This document shows, piece by piece, positions 18,035 to 27,540 of a stretch of 64,000 nt of DNA (its first letter is position 1; the number at the start of each line of letters is the position of its first letter). The DNA lies in NCBI GenBank assembly GCA_029781135.1, contig JAKOXH010000055.1, forward strand, positions 1 to 64,000. Direction: 5' to 3'. The notes below the pieces were generated by a model that saw only the letters and a list, made by a program, of their open reading frames with translations, was not told the origin of the DNA and did not search any database. The stretch comes from Planctomycetota bacterium. GTDB taxonomy: Bacteria; Planctomycetota; Planctomycetia; Pirellulales; Lacipirellulaceae. Both the position numbers and the translations under genes were made by a program.

Positions 18035-18594
18035 GGCAACACTTCGGCGCTCCAAAGCTCGCGAATCGTCCGCAGCTTTCGCTCGACTGTGGGCACCGAC
18101 TTGCCGATGGCCACCGCGATTTCAGCATTCGACTCTCCTTCGAGCTTGCGGTATGCCACCTGGCGCAGCAGATCGTCCCCCAGCAAATCGAACAGCCGTT
18201 GGATCTCTTGTTTGGAAACGATGTCGAATTCGGGACTGGGACTGTCATCGGAAACTTGCCCGACATCGGGCGATTCGCCAGGACCACGGCGACGTCGCTC
18301 GCGACGGGCCAGCCGGCTGGCTTTGCGAACCGTGATCGTCGCCAAAACTTTCCATAAATCGCCACGATCCTCCAAAACTGGGAACTTGCCTGCGGCCGCT
18401 CGTACGCAAAAGCTTTTGAATGCACTGAGCGCGACGTCCTCTTCGTCGGCGGCACCGCGTGGTGCATCACCCAGTAGCTTGCGGGCCAGGCCAACCTGGC
18501 GTTTCCGGAAGCGATCCCACAGTTCTTGCACTGCTTGATCGTCGCCCTGCTTAAGTTGGTCAAGCCACTGTGAAATAGTTTCTTGGTCGGACAT
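18031..18594 (-). CDS. ECF-type RNA polymerase sigma factor, 187 aa
   Basis: Directs RNA polymerase to a target regulon, probably in response to an envelope signal. Region 2 is visible as AADEEDVALSAFKSFCVRAA, followed by a basic RKASRLARRERRRR linker. Region 4 shows GESNAEIAVAIGKSVPTVER as the promoter -35 binding helix-turn-helix. Length is normal for ECF factors. It overlaps the downstream kinase by four bases, and no anti-sigma gene is present. Planctomycete ECF groups coupled to Hanks kinases have this arrangement. The region upstream (18595 onward) should contain its promoter. Confidence 0.9.
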   Translation of the reverse strand: MSDQETISQWLDQLKQGDDQAVQELWDRFRKRQVGLARKLLGDAPRGAADEEDVALSAFKSFCVRAAAGKFPVLEDRGDLWKVLATITVRKASRLARRERRRRGPGESPDVGQVSDDSPSPEFDIVSKQEIQRLFDLLGDDLLRQVAYRKLEGESNAEIAVAIGKSVPTVERKLRTIRELWSAEVLP

Positions 18595-19032
18595 GGAGGA
18601 CTCTCCAGACGCCGATCATAACATCTGCCGAAACGTTGGCAATGCTTCATCTAATTCGCGATGTCTGCCGCCGGAAAACACAGAAATTGGGGTTCAGTTG
18701 TCGAAAACGGCTGAAGTCGTTCGCGTCGCAAGTGACAAACTTATGCCATGTTCAGCGGTGAATCGGACCGCAATGAGAAATGGCCCTTCCGAAGGTACGT
18801 CGCTTGCATCGGCCTGCGCGACTAAGCATTGCCGCTACACAACTGGACCAACATCTTTTGCATTGGCTCCGGGAGCGAGGCCGCTGCAGGAGATTCAGTT
18901 TTTCCGTCAGCAGTTCTTTGGCGATCTAACCGACGCACCGAAAAGACTTGCCGAAAAAAGTCAAAGTCGTCGTCTCAGATCGATTGATCGATTTTCATCC
19001 TCTTGTGGCGAAGACACGGAAACTTTGGCCTA
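18595..19032. other. Intergenic stretch without recognisable gene
   Basis: An ORF on the plus strand is open through this stretch and joins the gene at 19352, but it lacks any family signature or good start signal, so it is taken as fortuitous. It should hold the promoter of the sigma-factor gene and perhaps lost parts of the PQQ-propeller gene, though no coding remains were recognised in any frame. Confidence 0.35.
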
Positions 19033-19353
19033 TCAAGAAGTCATCGGGTGTAGGCGAGAATCAGAAGTTAGAGCATTGTCAAGATGGACATCGGTGACGA
19101 AGACCTTTCCTTGGGATACGACCGGACGCGACCATCCAAATCCTACCGGGCTGCGCCAGCGCACCGGCAACCCAGCGGCCGGCATCATTTCCAATATGCC
19201 CGACTCAGTCCAAACACCGTCCCGGTTCGGCCCGCGCCATTGCGGCCAATCTGTGGCCTGCGCCACAATGGTCAAGTTCGGGTTGAGGTTGATTACCGCC
19301 ACGGCAGTTAAACCGTACGAGCGGACGAACCGTTTTGATGGCAGCGGACTCAT
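19033..19353 (-). pseudogene. PQQ-type beta-propeller protein, N-terminal fragment
   Basis: The minus strand from ATG 19353 encodes a signal-like N-terminus and then ATDWPQWRGPNRDGVWTESG, the hallmark start of large planctomycete outer-membrane-type PQQ-propeller proteins, continuing ILEMMPAAGLPVRW and SPVGFGWSRPVVSQGKVFVT. The gene stops after about 106 residues where intact members run to 400 or more. Its ATG overlaps the plus-strand ATG of the next gene within one CATG. The fragment is probably a leftover after replacement of the locus to its left. Confidence 0.6.
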
Positions 19354-21217
19354 GAAACGAATCCTATTCGCACTTCTGCTCTCGACCTCATTCTTCGTGT
19401 TCAACAGCACCGGACTGGCGGAGTCGCGCGACAAGGCGGCGGCAGAAGAGCGTCAGAACAACCTCGTCACTATATTGCTCAAAACGGGCAAAGTTGCGCA
19501 GCCCAATCAGTCCTTTGCATTTCACCCGCGCCGAGGTGGTTTTGTTTTCCTGGCAGTCGCCTGCCAAGGAAAGGGGACTGCCACGTTTCGCCTCGACGAC
19601 CTGCCGGAGCCAATCGCGGTTGTTCAGCGCACCGCCGATGGCATCGAGCACGCCGAGGCCCTGAAGGATGTTTCGGCGCAAGAGCACACACTCCATATCG
19701 CGTGTGACGGAGAAATCCGCATCGAGCAGTTGGTCATCAAGGCAATTCCCGAGCTGGTTTACTGCGGCCTGGGATTCGATCCGGCCATTCAGTCGTATGG
19801 CAAATACAATCTCGAATTTCTCAAGAAAGAAATCTTACCCAACGTCACGACCATCATCGTCCCGTCGAATATCGAACTGAACGCCGCGACCGTTGATGAT
19901 TTGCATCGCCAGGGGAAGAAGATCATAGCCGAGGTCGGGATCAATTCGCAGGCCAAAACCGCTGAGGAACATTATGGCTTCTGGACGGGGTTTCTTGAGA
20001 AGTCGCCGTCACTCGACGGCATCATCATCGACGAATTCATCGTCAATAATCCAATCCGCGAGTGGCTTCCAGTTGTCACCCCGGAACGCCAGCGACGATT
20101 TGACGAAGAGCGAGCCCAGTACCCGCTATACGAACAGGCGTTTCGGAGGATTCGCGAGAACCCACGTTATCGAGACAAAATGGTGTACGCCTATATCGGA
20201 GGAAGTGGTAAACGGCTAAATCAGGAGATCATTGGGCCCACATTCGTTCATTCCCTGATCGACTGCAAATTTCGGATCGGCTTAGAGCGCTATCTGTTCG
20301 AAGTTTCCAGCGAGCAGAAGTCCCAAGACGTTCTGCAATCGTTCGTCGACGGAATCAACGATTGGTACACCAAGGAGCCGTTGGTTCGTGACCACCTGAT
20401 ACTCGCGCTAGGACTCTTTTCCATGCCGCCGGGCGGCATCAACAAATTGCCGAACGTCGATTTTCACGTGTGGATGGATCAGCAGATGCATGTCGTGGCC
20501 AATCATCCGGCAATGGCCGGGTTGGCAGGCCTGAATTGGTGGACTTCATCGCTGGCCGATGAGGAAACGGTGCGGTTCGTCGGCAAACTGTACCGCCACT
20601 ACGCAATTGAAGGGAAAAAGGAGTTGTTAACGAAGGATCCGCTCTTTCTGACGCATATTCAGAACGCCGATTTTGCGAAGCAACTCGATGGTTGGACAAT
20701 TCACGCAGCGGAACAGGGAAGCATTCAAGTGAAGAGCTTTCCCCGCTACGGCCGCATCGAAGGCCGCTATATGGGCTTGGGGCGACCAGCGGACCCGGAA
20801 CACATCGGTGACACGTTTCTCTGGATGAAACGCAGCGCACGGGGACCAAACACGGTTTCGCAGCCAATCAAGGATTTACAGCCTGGCCGCTTATATTCCT
20901 TGAAGATGCTTACGTGCGACTACGAGGACCTGGTGCATCCGCGAAAGAAGACGAAGGAAGAAGCCCGTCCATTCATTGGGAACGTATCCATCACGGGAGT
21001 TGAGTTCGACAAGCAACGTTCGTTCCAAGAAGTTTATGCCTCCAGTCCTGAGCCTCCCATTCCCGTTTGGATTACTTATCACTGGATCGTCTTTCGAGCT
21101 GGTTCCTCGACCGCAACGCTCACCGTTTCCGATTGGGATGCAGACGGCAAGATAACGAACACGTTCGGCCAGGAACAGAGCTTTAATTTCTTGGAACTAC
21201 AGCCCTATCACGAGTAA
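19352..21217 (+). CDS. Secreted protein of unknown function, possible glycosidase-like barrel, 621 aa
   Basis: ATG 19352 is followed by a clear signal peptide (KRILFALLLSTSFFVFNSTG). The central ~350 residues alternate hydrophobic strands and helices in the manner of a TIM barrel (LVYCGLGFDPAIQSYGKYNL, VTTIIVPSNIELN, GKKIIAEVGINSQ, LDGIIIDEF, KMVYAYIGGSG, MAGLAGLNWWTSS). The C-terminal ~160 residues resemble a beta-sandwich carbohydrate-binding module. IIIDEF is where a catalytic acid might sit. It may act on polysaccharide outside the cytoplasm; this is inference from fold texture alone. An open upstream extension to 18593 is not favoured. The ribosome binding site is weak. Confidence 0.6.
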   Translation: MKRILFALLLSTSFFVFNSTGLAESRDKAAAEERQNNLVTILLKTGKVAQPNQSFAFHPRRGGFVFLAVACQGKGTATFRLDDLPEPIAVVQRTADGIEHAEALKDVSAQEHTLHIACDGEIRIEQLVIKAIPELVYCGLGFDPAIQSYGKYNLEFLKKEILPNVTTIIVPSNIELNAATVDDLHRQGKKIIAEVGINSQAKTAEEHYGFWTGFLEKSPSLDGIIIDEFIVNNPIREWLPVVTPERQRRFDEERAQYPLYEQAFRRIRENPRYRDKMVYAYIGGSGKRLNQEIIGPTFVHSLIDCKFRIGLERYLFEVSSEQKSQDVLQSFVDGINDWYTKEPLVRDHLILALGLFSMPPGGINKLPNVDFHVWMDQQMHVVANHPAMAGLAGLNWWTSSLADEETVRFVGKLYRHYAIEGKKELLTKDPLFLTHIQNADFAKQLDGWTIHAAEQGSIQVKSFPRYGRIEGRYMGLGRPADPEHIGDTFLWMKRSARGPNTVSQPIKDLQPGRLYSLKMLTCDYEDLVHPRKKTKEEARPFIGNVSITGVEFDKQRSFQEVYASSPEPPIPVWITYHWIVFRAGSSTATLTVSDWDADGKITNTFGQEQSFNFLELQPYHE

Positions 21218-21250
21218 GAGTCAAACATGCCGTGTTTTGGTCGTGCCGCG

Positions 21251-21429
21251 CGCTCTCTTTCTTCGCACGCGAGCGATCCCTGTTAACCCGAGAGCACCGA
21301 GTTCGGAAACGGTTCCTTTCGGTCAGCACCCACCGAAACGAACTCGAACTCGTTAATCACTTCGCTCTCAACGAGTTACGAAATTGCGCTCTCGCGCGAT
21401 AGTTTGTAAATGAGTTCTATACGGGGAGG
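21251..21429. repeat. Dispersed structured repeat, copy B
   Basis: Matches the segment at 7721-7902 in the same orientation and, like it, sits between the 3' ends of convergent genes, here the secreted protein and the TorD-like chaperone. Base changes within the arms (for example around GAGTTCGG and CGAACTC) appear to keep pairing, which suggests a conserved folded structure. It could serve as a bidirectional terminator or be a non-autonomous mobile repeat. Confidence 0.7.
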
Positions 21430-21440
21430 TTGCCAGACGT

Positions 21441-22259
21441 TCAGCTAACAAGCCCGCAACCCGCGCAGGTCTCGGGGCGTTCGATCGCGTTCGGCCCGAC
21501 GGGGTGTGAGGCGGGGGCAACGCCAAGAAGGGCCCGCTCGGCCGGAATCAACGCGACCAAAAATGCTCCGGCGGCGGCGTAGAAGGACTGCCGGTCGGCA
21601 TTGACCAGCAGCCGAACAAAGGACGGCACCCACCAGACCAGGTGCTCGTGCAGAAAACGCGCTTGTGCATCGCGGCACACCTGCTGGCGATCGCCGCGGA
21701 GTTTCGCGTCTCCCTCGGCGGCCAGCCGCTCCAGCCGCAATAGCGAGGCCATGAACTCGAGTTCGAGCACAATATGGTCGGGCCGCTCGGGATTGCCCCG
21801 GGAAGGCGCCAGGCCAAACGCCCGATAAAACCCGCTGATATCGGCCAAGGCGTGGGACCGCTGGTACGTGTACTTGCTGTTGATGTATTCCGTTTCGTAG
21901 GGTGGGCAATTTCCGGAAATCACTAGCCCGAAGATGCGCTCGTACTGCGTATTGAGTTCCTGCTCGGAGCTCGGCAGAGCGTTCAACGCCAGCAGCGGAT
22001 CGAGCATTTCGAGGGGAGATTCCCCCAAGCCAACCTCGTGCGGGCGTGCTTCGGCGAGGCTGCGAATCAGCGCCGCCCCGCACAACAACCTGGCGTCACC
22101 GCGCAGGGCACTGAGTTGGTCCCACGAACCGCGCCGCGGGTCGAGGAACGAGAGCGCGGCAAAGCGATACATCGCCTGCCGGGCCGCGTTCACCAGCGGG
22201 TCAAAACCCGTGGCCGGATTCGTCCCGGATTCGCTGCCGTCGGCTGCTGGAAGCGCCAT
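21441..22259 (-). CDS. TorD/NarJ-type molybdoenzyme chaperone, 272 aa
   Basis: Cytoplasmic chaperone that holds the molybdoenzyme catalytic subunit until cofactor insertion and Tat export. The helical protein carries phrases typical of the TorD family, including LNTQYERIFGLVISGNCPPY and ETEYINSKYTYQRSHALADI followed by SGFYRAFGL, with a conserved PERPDHIVLELEFMASLLRL region. The C-terminus has CAGCG. It is the last gene of the operon 29559 to 21441, following the Fe-S subunit by 16 bases, which supports dedication to that alpha subunit. Repeat copy B lies just downstream and may contain the terminator. Confidence 0.85.
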   Translation of the reverse strand: MALPAADGSESGTNPATGFDPLVNAARQAMYRFAALSFLDPRRGSWDQLSALRGDARLLCGAALIRSLAEARPHEVGLGESPLEMLDPLLALNALPSSEQELNTQYERIFGLVISGNCPPYETEYINSKYTYQRSHALADISGFYRAFGLAPSRGNPERPDHIVLELEFMASLLRLERLAAEGDAKLRGDRQQVCRDAQARFLHEHLVWWVPSFVRLLVNADRQSFYAAAGAFLVALIPAERALLGVAPASHPVGPNAIERPETCAGCGLVS

Positions 22260-22275
22260 GTCGCACCGTTGATCG

Positions 22276-23571
22276 TTAAATGGAATTCACGTGGGCCTCG
22301 GTCGGACGCTCGAATGTGGGTTCTTCGACCGTCACGCGGACGACTTCTTCGTTGCGTTGATTGTAGCCAATTACCGTGTCGTTGAACAATTCCTGGGTCT
22401 TCGCCTTGCCATCGGGCATGGTGACTTCAATTTCACCCACCTTCTTCCCCTGCTCGATTTCATAGCGGTAGATAATTTGCCGATTGGCGCGGAACAGTTG
22501 AAGCACGGCCAACAGTTCGCGGTCCGGACAACTATATTGCCCGATGGCGCGATCGACGCCCGGGCCGAACATTTGTGTGAGATAAGCGCGCGGAACCCAG
22601 CGGGGTGGAATGTAATAGCCGTTCGGCTCCGTGCCAAACTGCGGATAGAGCGGCAGGGCGACTTGCCGTTCGCGAATGAGGTAGTACAGCGGATTCTTCG
22701 GATCCTTGGCCCAGGTCCCGTCCTGATCGACTTTCACGAGCCCTTGCAGCCGAATCTTGCCGACGCAGGCCGACATGCAACGTGTTTCCGCCGGTGCGCT
22801 GGTCGGACTGATGGTCGGGTCTTTTCCCTCCAGTCGGGGAAAACAGGCGATGCACTTCTCCGACGTGTGGGTCGTTGGCCGATACATCGACTTCTTGTAG
22901 GGGCAGCCCTCGACGCATTTGCGGTAGCCCCGGCAACGGCTTTCATCAATCAGCACCACACCGTCTTCCGGACGTTTGTAAATCGCGTTGCGGGGACAAG
23001 AACCCAAGCAACCTGGGTACGTACAGTGATTGCAAATGCGCGCCAAATAGAAGAACCACACCTTGTGTTCGGGCAGTTGCACGTTGCCGCCGAACTGGCC
23101 CGCCAACTGGAAATGATTGCCCGTGGCCGTGTCTTCATAAATGTTGGGCGAGCGCCATTCCTCATCGGCGGGTAGATAGCCCAAGGCCTGCTGGGGGCCC
23201 TCGGGGCGGGGCTTCTTCTCGGCCGCGTCAAAAATCGTCATGCCCGTGAACACGCCGTAGGGCTTCTTCACGGCGTCCTTTTCCGCGGCTTCCCACAGCT
23301 GCCCGCTCGGATTGGCTTCTTCGAGCATGGCCAACAATTTGGCGTCCCAATGTTGCGGATAGCCGCCATAGGGTTTCGATTCGACATTGTTCCACCACAT
23401 CAGCTCCTGGCCTCTGGAAAAAGTCCAAGTGCTCTTACACGCCATGGTGCATGTTTGGCAGCCAATACACCGATTCGGATTGAATACAAACGCGAACTGC
23501 CACTGGGGATGTCGCTCCGCATGTGGGTAGCTCATGTCGCGTCCGATTTGCCAGTTGTGAACCATAGGCAT
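22276..23571 (-). CDS. Nitrate-reductase-like Fe-S (beta) subunit, 431 aa
   Basis: Transfers electrons between the molybdenum subunit and the cytochrome/gamma subunit through four Fe-S clusters. Cysteine groups are CIGCQTCTMAC (C35, C38, C41, C45), CNHCTYPGCLGSCP, CRGYRKCVEGCP and the CIAC...CMSAC block, the pattern of type II DMSO-reductase-family beta subunits such as NarH, EbdB and DdhB. No signal peptide is present, consistent with export as a complex by the alpha subunit's Tat signal. ATG 23571 is preferred (GGGAG eight bases before) over a TTG at 23586. Spacing from the preceding small gene is 48 bases. Specific substrate remains open. Confidence 0.9.
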   Translation of the reverse strand: MPMVHNWQIGRDMSYPHAERHPQWQFAFVFNPNRCIGCQTCTMACKSTWTFSRGQELMWWNNVESKPYGGYPQHWDAKLLAMLEEANPSGQLWEAAEKDAVKKPYGVFTGMTIFDAAEKKPRPEGPQQALGYLPADEEWRSPNIYEDTATGNHFQLAGQFGGNVQLPEHKVWFFYLARICNHCTYPGCLGSCPRNAIYKRPEDGVVLIDESRCRGYRKCVEGCPYKKSMYRPTTHTSEKCIACFPRLEGKDPTISPTSAPAETRCMSACVGKIRLQGLVKVDQDGTWAKDPKNPLYYLIRERQVALPLYPQFGTEPNGYYIPPRWVPRAYLTQMFGPGVDRAIGQYSCPDRELLAVLQLFRANRQIIYRYEIEQGKKVGEIEVTMPDGKAKTQELFNDTVIGYNQRNEEVVRVTVEEPTFERPTEAHVNSI

Positions 23572-23619
23572 GTACTTGTCTCCCAATCGGGTTAACAGGC
23601 GAGCCGCCTGCCGCTCCGT

Positions 23620-23976
23620 TCACTTGGCCGGTTTGTCGATCTGCACCAAATACTCGGTGGTCGCCGCTGCTTCCACCGCTCGCACACGTATCACACCGCA
23701 ACGCGAAAGGATGTTGCCAATCCGCCGGCGAAGCTCGTCCTTGCCAAGGGCTTGCGATAATCCATGGAATGCCGAATAGTTCGGGTCGCCCGCCAGTTGC
23801 ATGATCTGGTCGAGTCCCCAACCGATGCGGGCGTATTCCTCGACCAGCATCCGCAGCATGAGCTCGGGATCGCCGCGGACCTCGAGCCCATGCATCTCGA
23901 GCGGATCGTCGGGCAGTATCTCCCGCGAACTCGGATGAATTTTCGGCGTCCCAATTACTTCGGTTGTCTCGCTCAT
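23620..23976 (-). CDS. Small protein inside the molybdoenzyme operon, 118 aa
   Basis: Cytoplasmic, acidic and without membrane segments or cysteine clusters: one Cys lies in the C-terminal half. The central region reads GLEVRGDPELMLRMLVEEYA and GWGLDQIMQLAGDPNYSAFH, probably helical. It lies between the alpha and beta genes, 38 bases after the alpha stop, so it is very likely coexpressed. I do not recognise a named domain. A role as assembly factor or small subunit of the complex is an inference from position only. Confidence 0.6.
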   Translation of the reverse strand: MSETTEVIGTPKIHPSSREILPDDPLEMHGLEVRGDPELMLRMLVEEYARIGWGLDQIMQLAGDPNYSAFHGLSQALGKDELRRRIGNILSRCGVIRVRAVEAAATTEYLVQIDKPAK

Positions 23977-24014
23977 CGACCGGTTGTTCCGTCCAGAGTT
24001 GAGCCGACCGCGGC

Positions 24015-27000
24015 TCACGAATTGACCACAATGTACCCACCCGCCAGATAACGCTCGTTCTGAGGCGTGCCTTCGCCGGGGGTATACCCGGTCGTAGCGG
24101 GCTTCCAAATACCGACGCCGCCCAAGCCGCCAGCCTCCGCCTTGGTAATGCGGATCAGCGTTTCCTTGGGCACGGTGTTGACCGCGTGATTGTCCACGTC
24201 GAAGCCGAAAGTAAAACCCATCGCGCCGGTCTTCTTGTGGAACAACGTATCGGTTTGGTGGATCGGCATTAACCAGTTGCGCGTGATGCTCTGGTGCGAA
24301 CCGTACCGATAACTCGCTTGGTAGCCCGTATCGGCCGCGAGTGCCCGCCCATCGGGCCGCGATTCGTGCGCTTTGACCGTGCGCTCCGTCGCGATCCACC
24401 CAGTGTGCTTCATGATCGTAAAGTTGTACGGCAAACCCGGGTTGTATTTCACCCGCACCAAACAACGAAACGCCTTGTGACGTGGGCCCGTGTCGTCCTT
24501 CCAGCCGATGTACGGCCGGTCGAGCTCGTTGGCATCCACGTAGACGTAATCGCCATCGTTGATGCCCGCGTCTCGGGCCGCTTGGGGATTCATGATAATC
24601 TCGCGGTCGCCGACCCCCGGGGCCCGCTTGTCGGTACGATGCGGATCGCCAAAGTTATCGCTCCAGATCCAGTTCCAATCCACGGTCGACCACGAGGAAT
24701 GGGTCGAATGGCGGCTCTTCGGCGTCGTGCAGAAGAACACATAACCTTGTTTCCAAAGCGGATTCGCCGTCTGCTTGGCCTCCGCCCACGACATCTTCAC
24801 GTTCCGCACTTGCCGCAACTCGGGGTCGATCGTGTCGAGAGGAATGTTGAAATTCACCGGTCGAACGAACGGACTCGTCGACACAATGACATTCGGCAAG
24901 TACGGCGTGGCCTCCACGCCCTCGCGGTGAACGACAAGATTCTCGCCGTATTCGATTGCCTCGGGAATGTCGCAGTAGCTGTGGAGTCGCCCGCTGTCGG
25001 TATAGAACGGAATCGAATCGTGAACCTGTTCGTAGAATGGTACGCGCGGATACGTGCGGAACAGCATCAACGCCGCGCCCGGCTCGCCGCCGTACTCGCC
25101 GGCCATCAGCTTATCGACGTTGTACGGACCATCCTTGCCGCGCGTGGTTGTCGAGTTGTCGAGCACCCGCTGGATGTAAACCCTGTTTTTGCCCTCAGTC
25201 ACGAACTTAAAGTAATCCGAGAATCGCTTGTCGCCCGTCTTGGTCGCCAGCGCGTTGGCCACCTTGGCAAACACCATGCCATCGTCCACCGTGTCGTGGA
25301 CCGGCTTGATGCCGCCTTTCCAAACCTGCAAGAACGGATTCGAGCAGGAAGCCCCGCACTCTTCATCCTGCAGCTCGACCCACGAATTCGCCGGCAGCAC
25401 CACGTCGGCATACTCGGCGCTGCCCGTCCATTCAATTTGCTGATCGACAATCATGTCCACCTTGGGCAATACGTGGACGATCACGTTGTAAATCCATTTC
25501 GCTTGGTTCAGGAAATTGGCGTTGTTGTACCAAATGAGCTTGGTGGGCGTCGGCATGTGCGTCTTACCTGTGAAGCAGCGTTCCGACCCATCCGGCAGCT
25601 TCACCGCCAGCGTTTGCTCGCCACAGGCCCAGTAGGACGGGTCTTCCCCATCGTTGGTGTGCCGCAGGTGCTCGTGGGTAATCCGGGCCGTTTCATCCAA
25701 CACCGGGTTGAACGGATCCTCGGCGGTGTAGCTTCCCACGCCCGGCCCCGACCACGCCGAGGCCTGCATCAACGCCCCCTTGTAGTTGCCGGCCCAGGTG
25801 TGCGAACCCGCTCCGTGGATGCCGATGTTGCCGGTGAGCATGAGCGGTAAATAGGTAGCACGGTTGTGGAGGGTCGCGTGGAAGTAATGGTTGATTCCCT
25901 CGCCAATGTGAATGGCCACCGGATGGCCCGCCTGCGTCGTCTGCCAGATATCCTCGGCCAAACGGCGAACGAGCGGCCCCGCCGCGCCAGAAATCTCCTC
26001 GACCGTCTTCTCGTCGTAGTCCTTTAGGTGCCGCTTGTACATCTCCAAAACGGGCATCACCTCGACGGTCTTGCCATCGGCCAGCTTCACCTCGTACACG
26101 CCTTCGAGCGCCGCCTCGATCTTCATGTGGTTGCCCACCTCATCGCGGCTGACGAACGCCACTTGCTTGGCCGCGCTATTCCACACGCAGAAGTCGCCGA
26201 TCTTCTGCCGCTGCTCTTCGGTGAGCCCCTGGATCTTGTACGACGGACCTGCCGAGATGTCCTTCGGGCGATAGTCGGCTTGCACGTGCTGGGGCCGCAA
26301 ACGCTGCAGCGTGTCGGTCCGCACGAGCAGCGGGAAATCGGTGAACCGCCGGCAGAAGTCGGGCTTGTACCACTTCTCGTCCAGCATGATCTTCGTGACA
26401 CCCAAAAACACGGCCAGATCCGACAAGCCCGGACGAACCGAAATCCAATAATTCGCCTTCGTGGCCGGGCTGTTGTACTCCGGCGCAATATCCACCAGTT
26501 TCGCGCCACGCTCCATGCACTCGTTGAGCCAGTGCGATTCGGGCATCTTGTTTTCGACCAGGTTCTTCCCGCATTGGATCACCAATTTGCTGAAGCGCAG
26601 GTCGTTGAAATCCATGTCGGATGTCTGCAACCCGTGAACGAACGGGTGTCCCGGCGCCTGATCTCCGCGCCACGTATATTCGTTCCAGTCGCGCGCGCCC
26701 CGCGCCTTCTCTGGCGGGACCTTGCGAACGTGATGATCCACCAACCCCAGCAGGTTTCCCATCCGATAAATGCCGAACTTCCCGACAATACCGTGGATTG
26801 GCAAGTTCGAGCCGATCTTGATCGTCCGCGTGCCGGCCCCCTCGACCTTGTCGATCATCCGCTGCTCGTAACCGTCCTTTTGCAGACGCGTTGCGCCGGC
26901 GGCGTCGCTGTAGGTCGCGGCGATCGCGTACAACCCTTCGGCCATATATTTGGCCGCCTCGTCCCACGAGACGCGCACGAACCGGTCATTGCCGCGATCG

Positions 27001-27482
27001 TCGAACATGAACTTCGTCCGCAGTTGCGGATCGTCCGACAACGACGGGCAACCCGCATCCACCCAGTTCTTCCACCCCTGACGCAGCACCGGACCTTTCA
27101 GCCGATAGGGGCCATAAATCCGCCGCTGCATGGTGAAGCCCTTCGGGCAGCCGCGCGGGTTCCAGGCCTTCGTCGCCTTGTTGCCGTACAAGTCGCCATA
27201 GCGATCATGGTCGTAGTTCTGTTCGCTGCGAATCATCACCCCGTTGCGGACAAATGCCCGCAGCCGGCACATATGCGTATCGTTCGGCGCGCACACCCAC
27301 GTGAACGTGCTGTCGTAGTGGTATTGGTCGAGATAGATCTTCTCCCAACCTCGATCCGGATAGGCGCCCAACGGATTCTCGACACTCACCGGCTCGAGCG
27401 CCCAGGCCTGTGGACCCGAAGCGAGCAACAAACCACCGCCAGCAGCGCATGCTTCGAGGAATTTTCGCCGCGAAATATCCAT
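24015..27482 (-). CDS. Tat-exported nitrate-reductase-like molybdopterin (alpha) subunit, 1155 aa
   Basis: Catalytic subunit of a DMSO-reductase-superfamily oxidoreductase, close to type II enzymes. It starts with a twin-arginine signal (SRRKFLEACAAGGGLLLASG), so it works on the outer face of the membrane. The N-terminal cluster region has C64, H70 and C72 in WVCAPNDTHMC and C112 in NPRGCPKG. From memory this CxPNDTHxC form is like archaeal-type exported NarG, not the HxxxCxxxC of E. coli NarG. An Asp candidate for Mo ligation lies in TSDMDFNDLRF (289-294). ATG 27482 is chosen at the Tat signal; longer frames exist. Length suits NarG (about 1200). The substrate may be nitrate, but selenate, chlorate or hydrocarbons are possible for relatives. 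Confidence 0.85.
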   Translation of the reverse strand: MDISRRKFLEACAAGGGLLLASGPQAWALEPVSVENPLGAYPDRGWEKIYLDQYHYDSTFTWVCAPNDTHMCRLRAFVRNGVMIRSEQNYDHDRYGDLYGNKATKAWNPRGCPKGFTMQRRIYGPYRLKGPVLRQGWKNWVDAGCPSLSDDPQLRTKFMFDDRGNDRFVRVSWDEAAKYMAEGLYAIAATYSDAAGATRLQKDGYEQRMIDKVEGAGTRTIKIGSNLPIHGIVGKFGIYRMGNLLGLVDHHVRKVPPEKARGARDWNEYTWRGDQAPGHPFVHGLQTSDMDFNDLRFSKLVIQCGKNLVENKMPESHWLNECMERGAKLVDIAPEYNSPATKANYWISVRPGLSDLAVFLGVTKIMLDEKWYKPDFCRRFTDFPLLVRTDTLQRLRPQHVQADYRPKDISAGPSYKIQGLTEEQRQKIGDFCVWNSAAKQVAFVSRDEVGNHMKIEAALEGVYEVKLADGKTVEVMPVLEMYKRHLKDYDEKTVEEISGAAGPLVRRLAEDIWQTTQAGHPVAIHIGEGINHYFHATLHNRATYLPLMLTGNIGIHGAGSHTWAGNYKGALMQASAWSGPGVGSYTAEDPFNPVLDETARITHEHLRHTNDGEDPSYWACGEQTLAVKLPDGSERCFTGKTHMPTPTKLIWYNNANFLNQAKWIYNVIVHVLPKVDMIVDQQIEWTGSAEYADVVLPANSWVELQDEECGASCSNPFLQVWKGGIKPVHDTVDDGMVFAKVANALATKTGDKRFSDYFKFVTEGKNRVYIQRVLDNSTTTRGKDGPYNVDKLMAGEYGGEPGAALMLFRTYPRVPFYEQVHDSIPFYTDSGRLHSYCDIPEAIEYGENLVVHREGVEATPYLPNVIVSTSPFVRPVNFNIPLDTIDPELRQVRNVKMSWAEAKQTANPLWKQGYVFFCTTPKSRHSTHSSWSTVDWNWIWSDNFGDPHRTDKRAPGVGDREIIMNPQAARDAGINDGDYVYVDANELDRPYIGWKDDTGPRHKAFRCLVRVKYNPGLPYNFTIMKHTGWIATERTVKAHESRPDGRALAADTGYQASYRYGSHQSITRNWLMPIHQTDTLFHKKTGAMGFTFGFDVDNHAVNTVPKETLIRITKAEAGGLGGVGIWKPATTGYTPGEGTPQNERYLAGGYIVVNS

Positions 27483-27540
27483 GTCTTGGTTCCTGCAAAG
27501 GGCGTTCAAATGCTGAAAATGCTGGTCCGCTCCGTCGGTA

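Noticed and set aside
18593-19351. Plus-strand N-terminal extension of the secreted 621-aa protein
   Set aside because: No domain, no ribosome binding site, and a good signal peptide starts only at 19352.
24294-25850. 518-aa plus-strand ORF inside the alpha subunit gene
   Set aside because: It is the antisense shadow of the GC-rich molybdopterin gene, rich in His, Arg and Val with no family motif. The same holds for 26028-27575.
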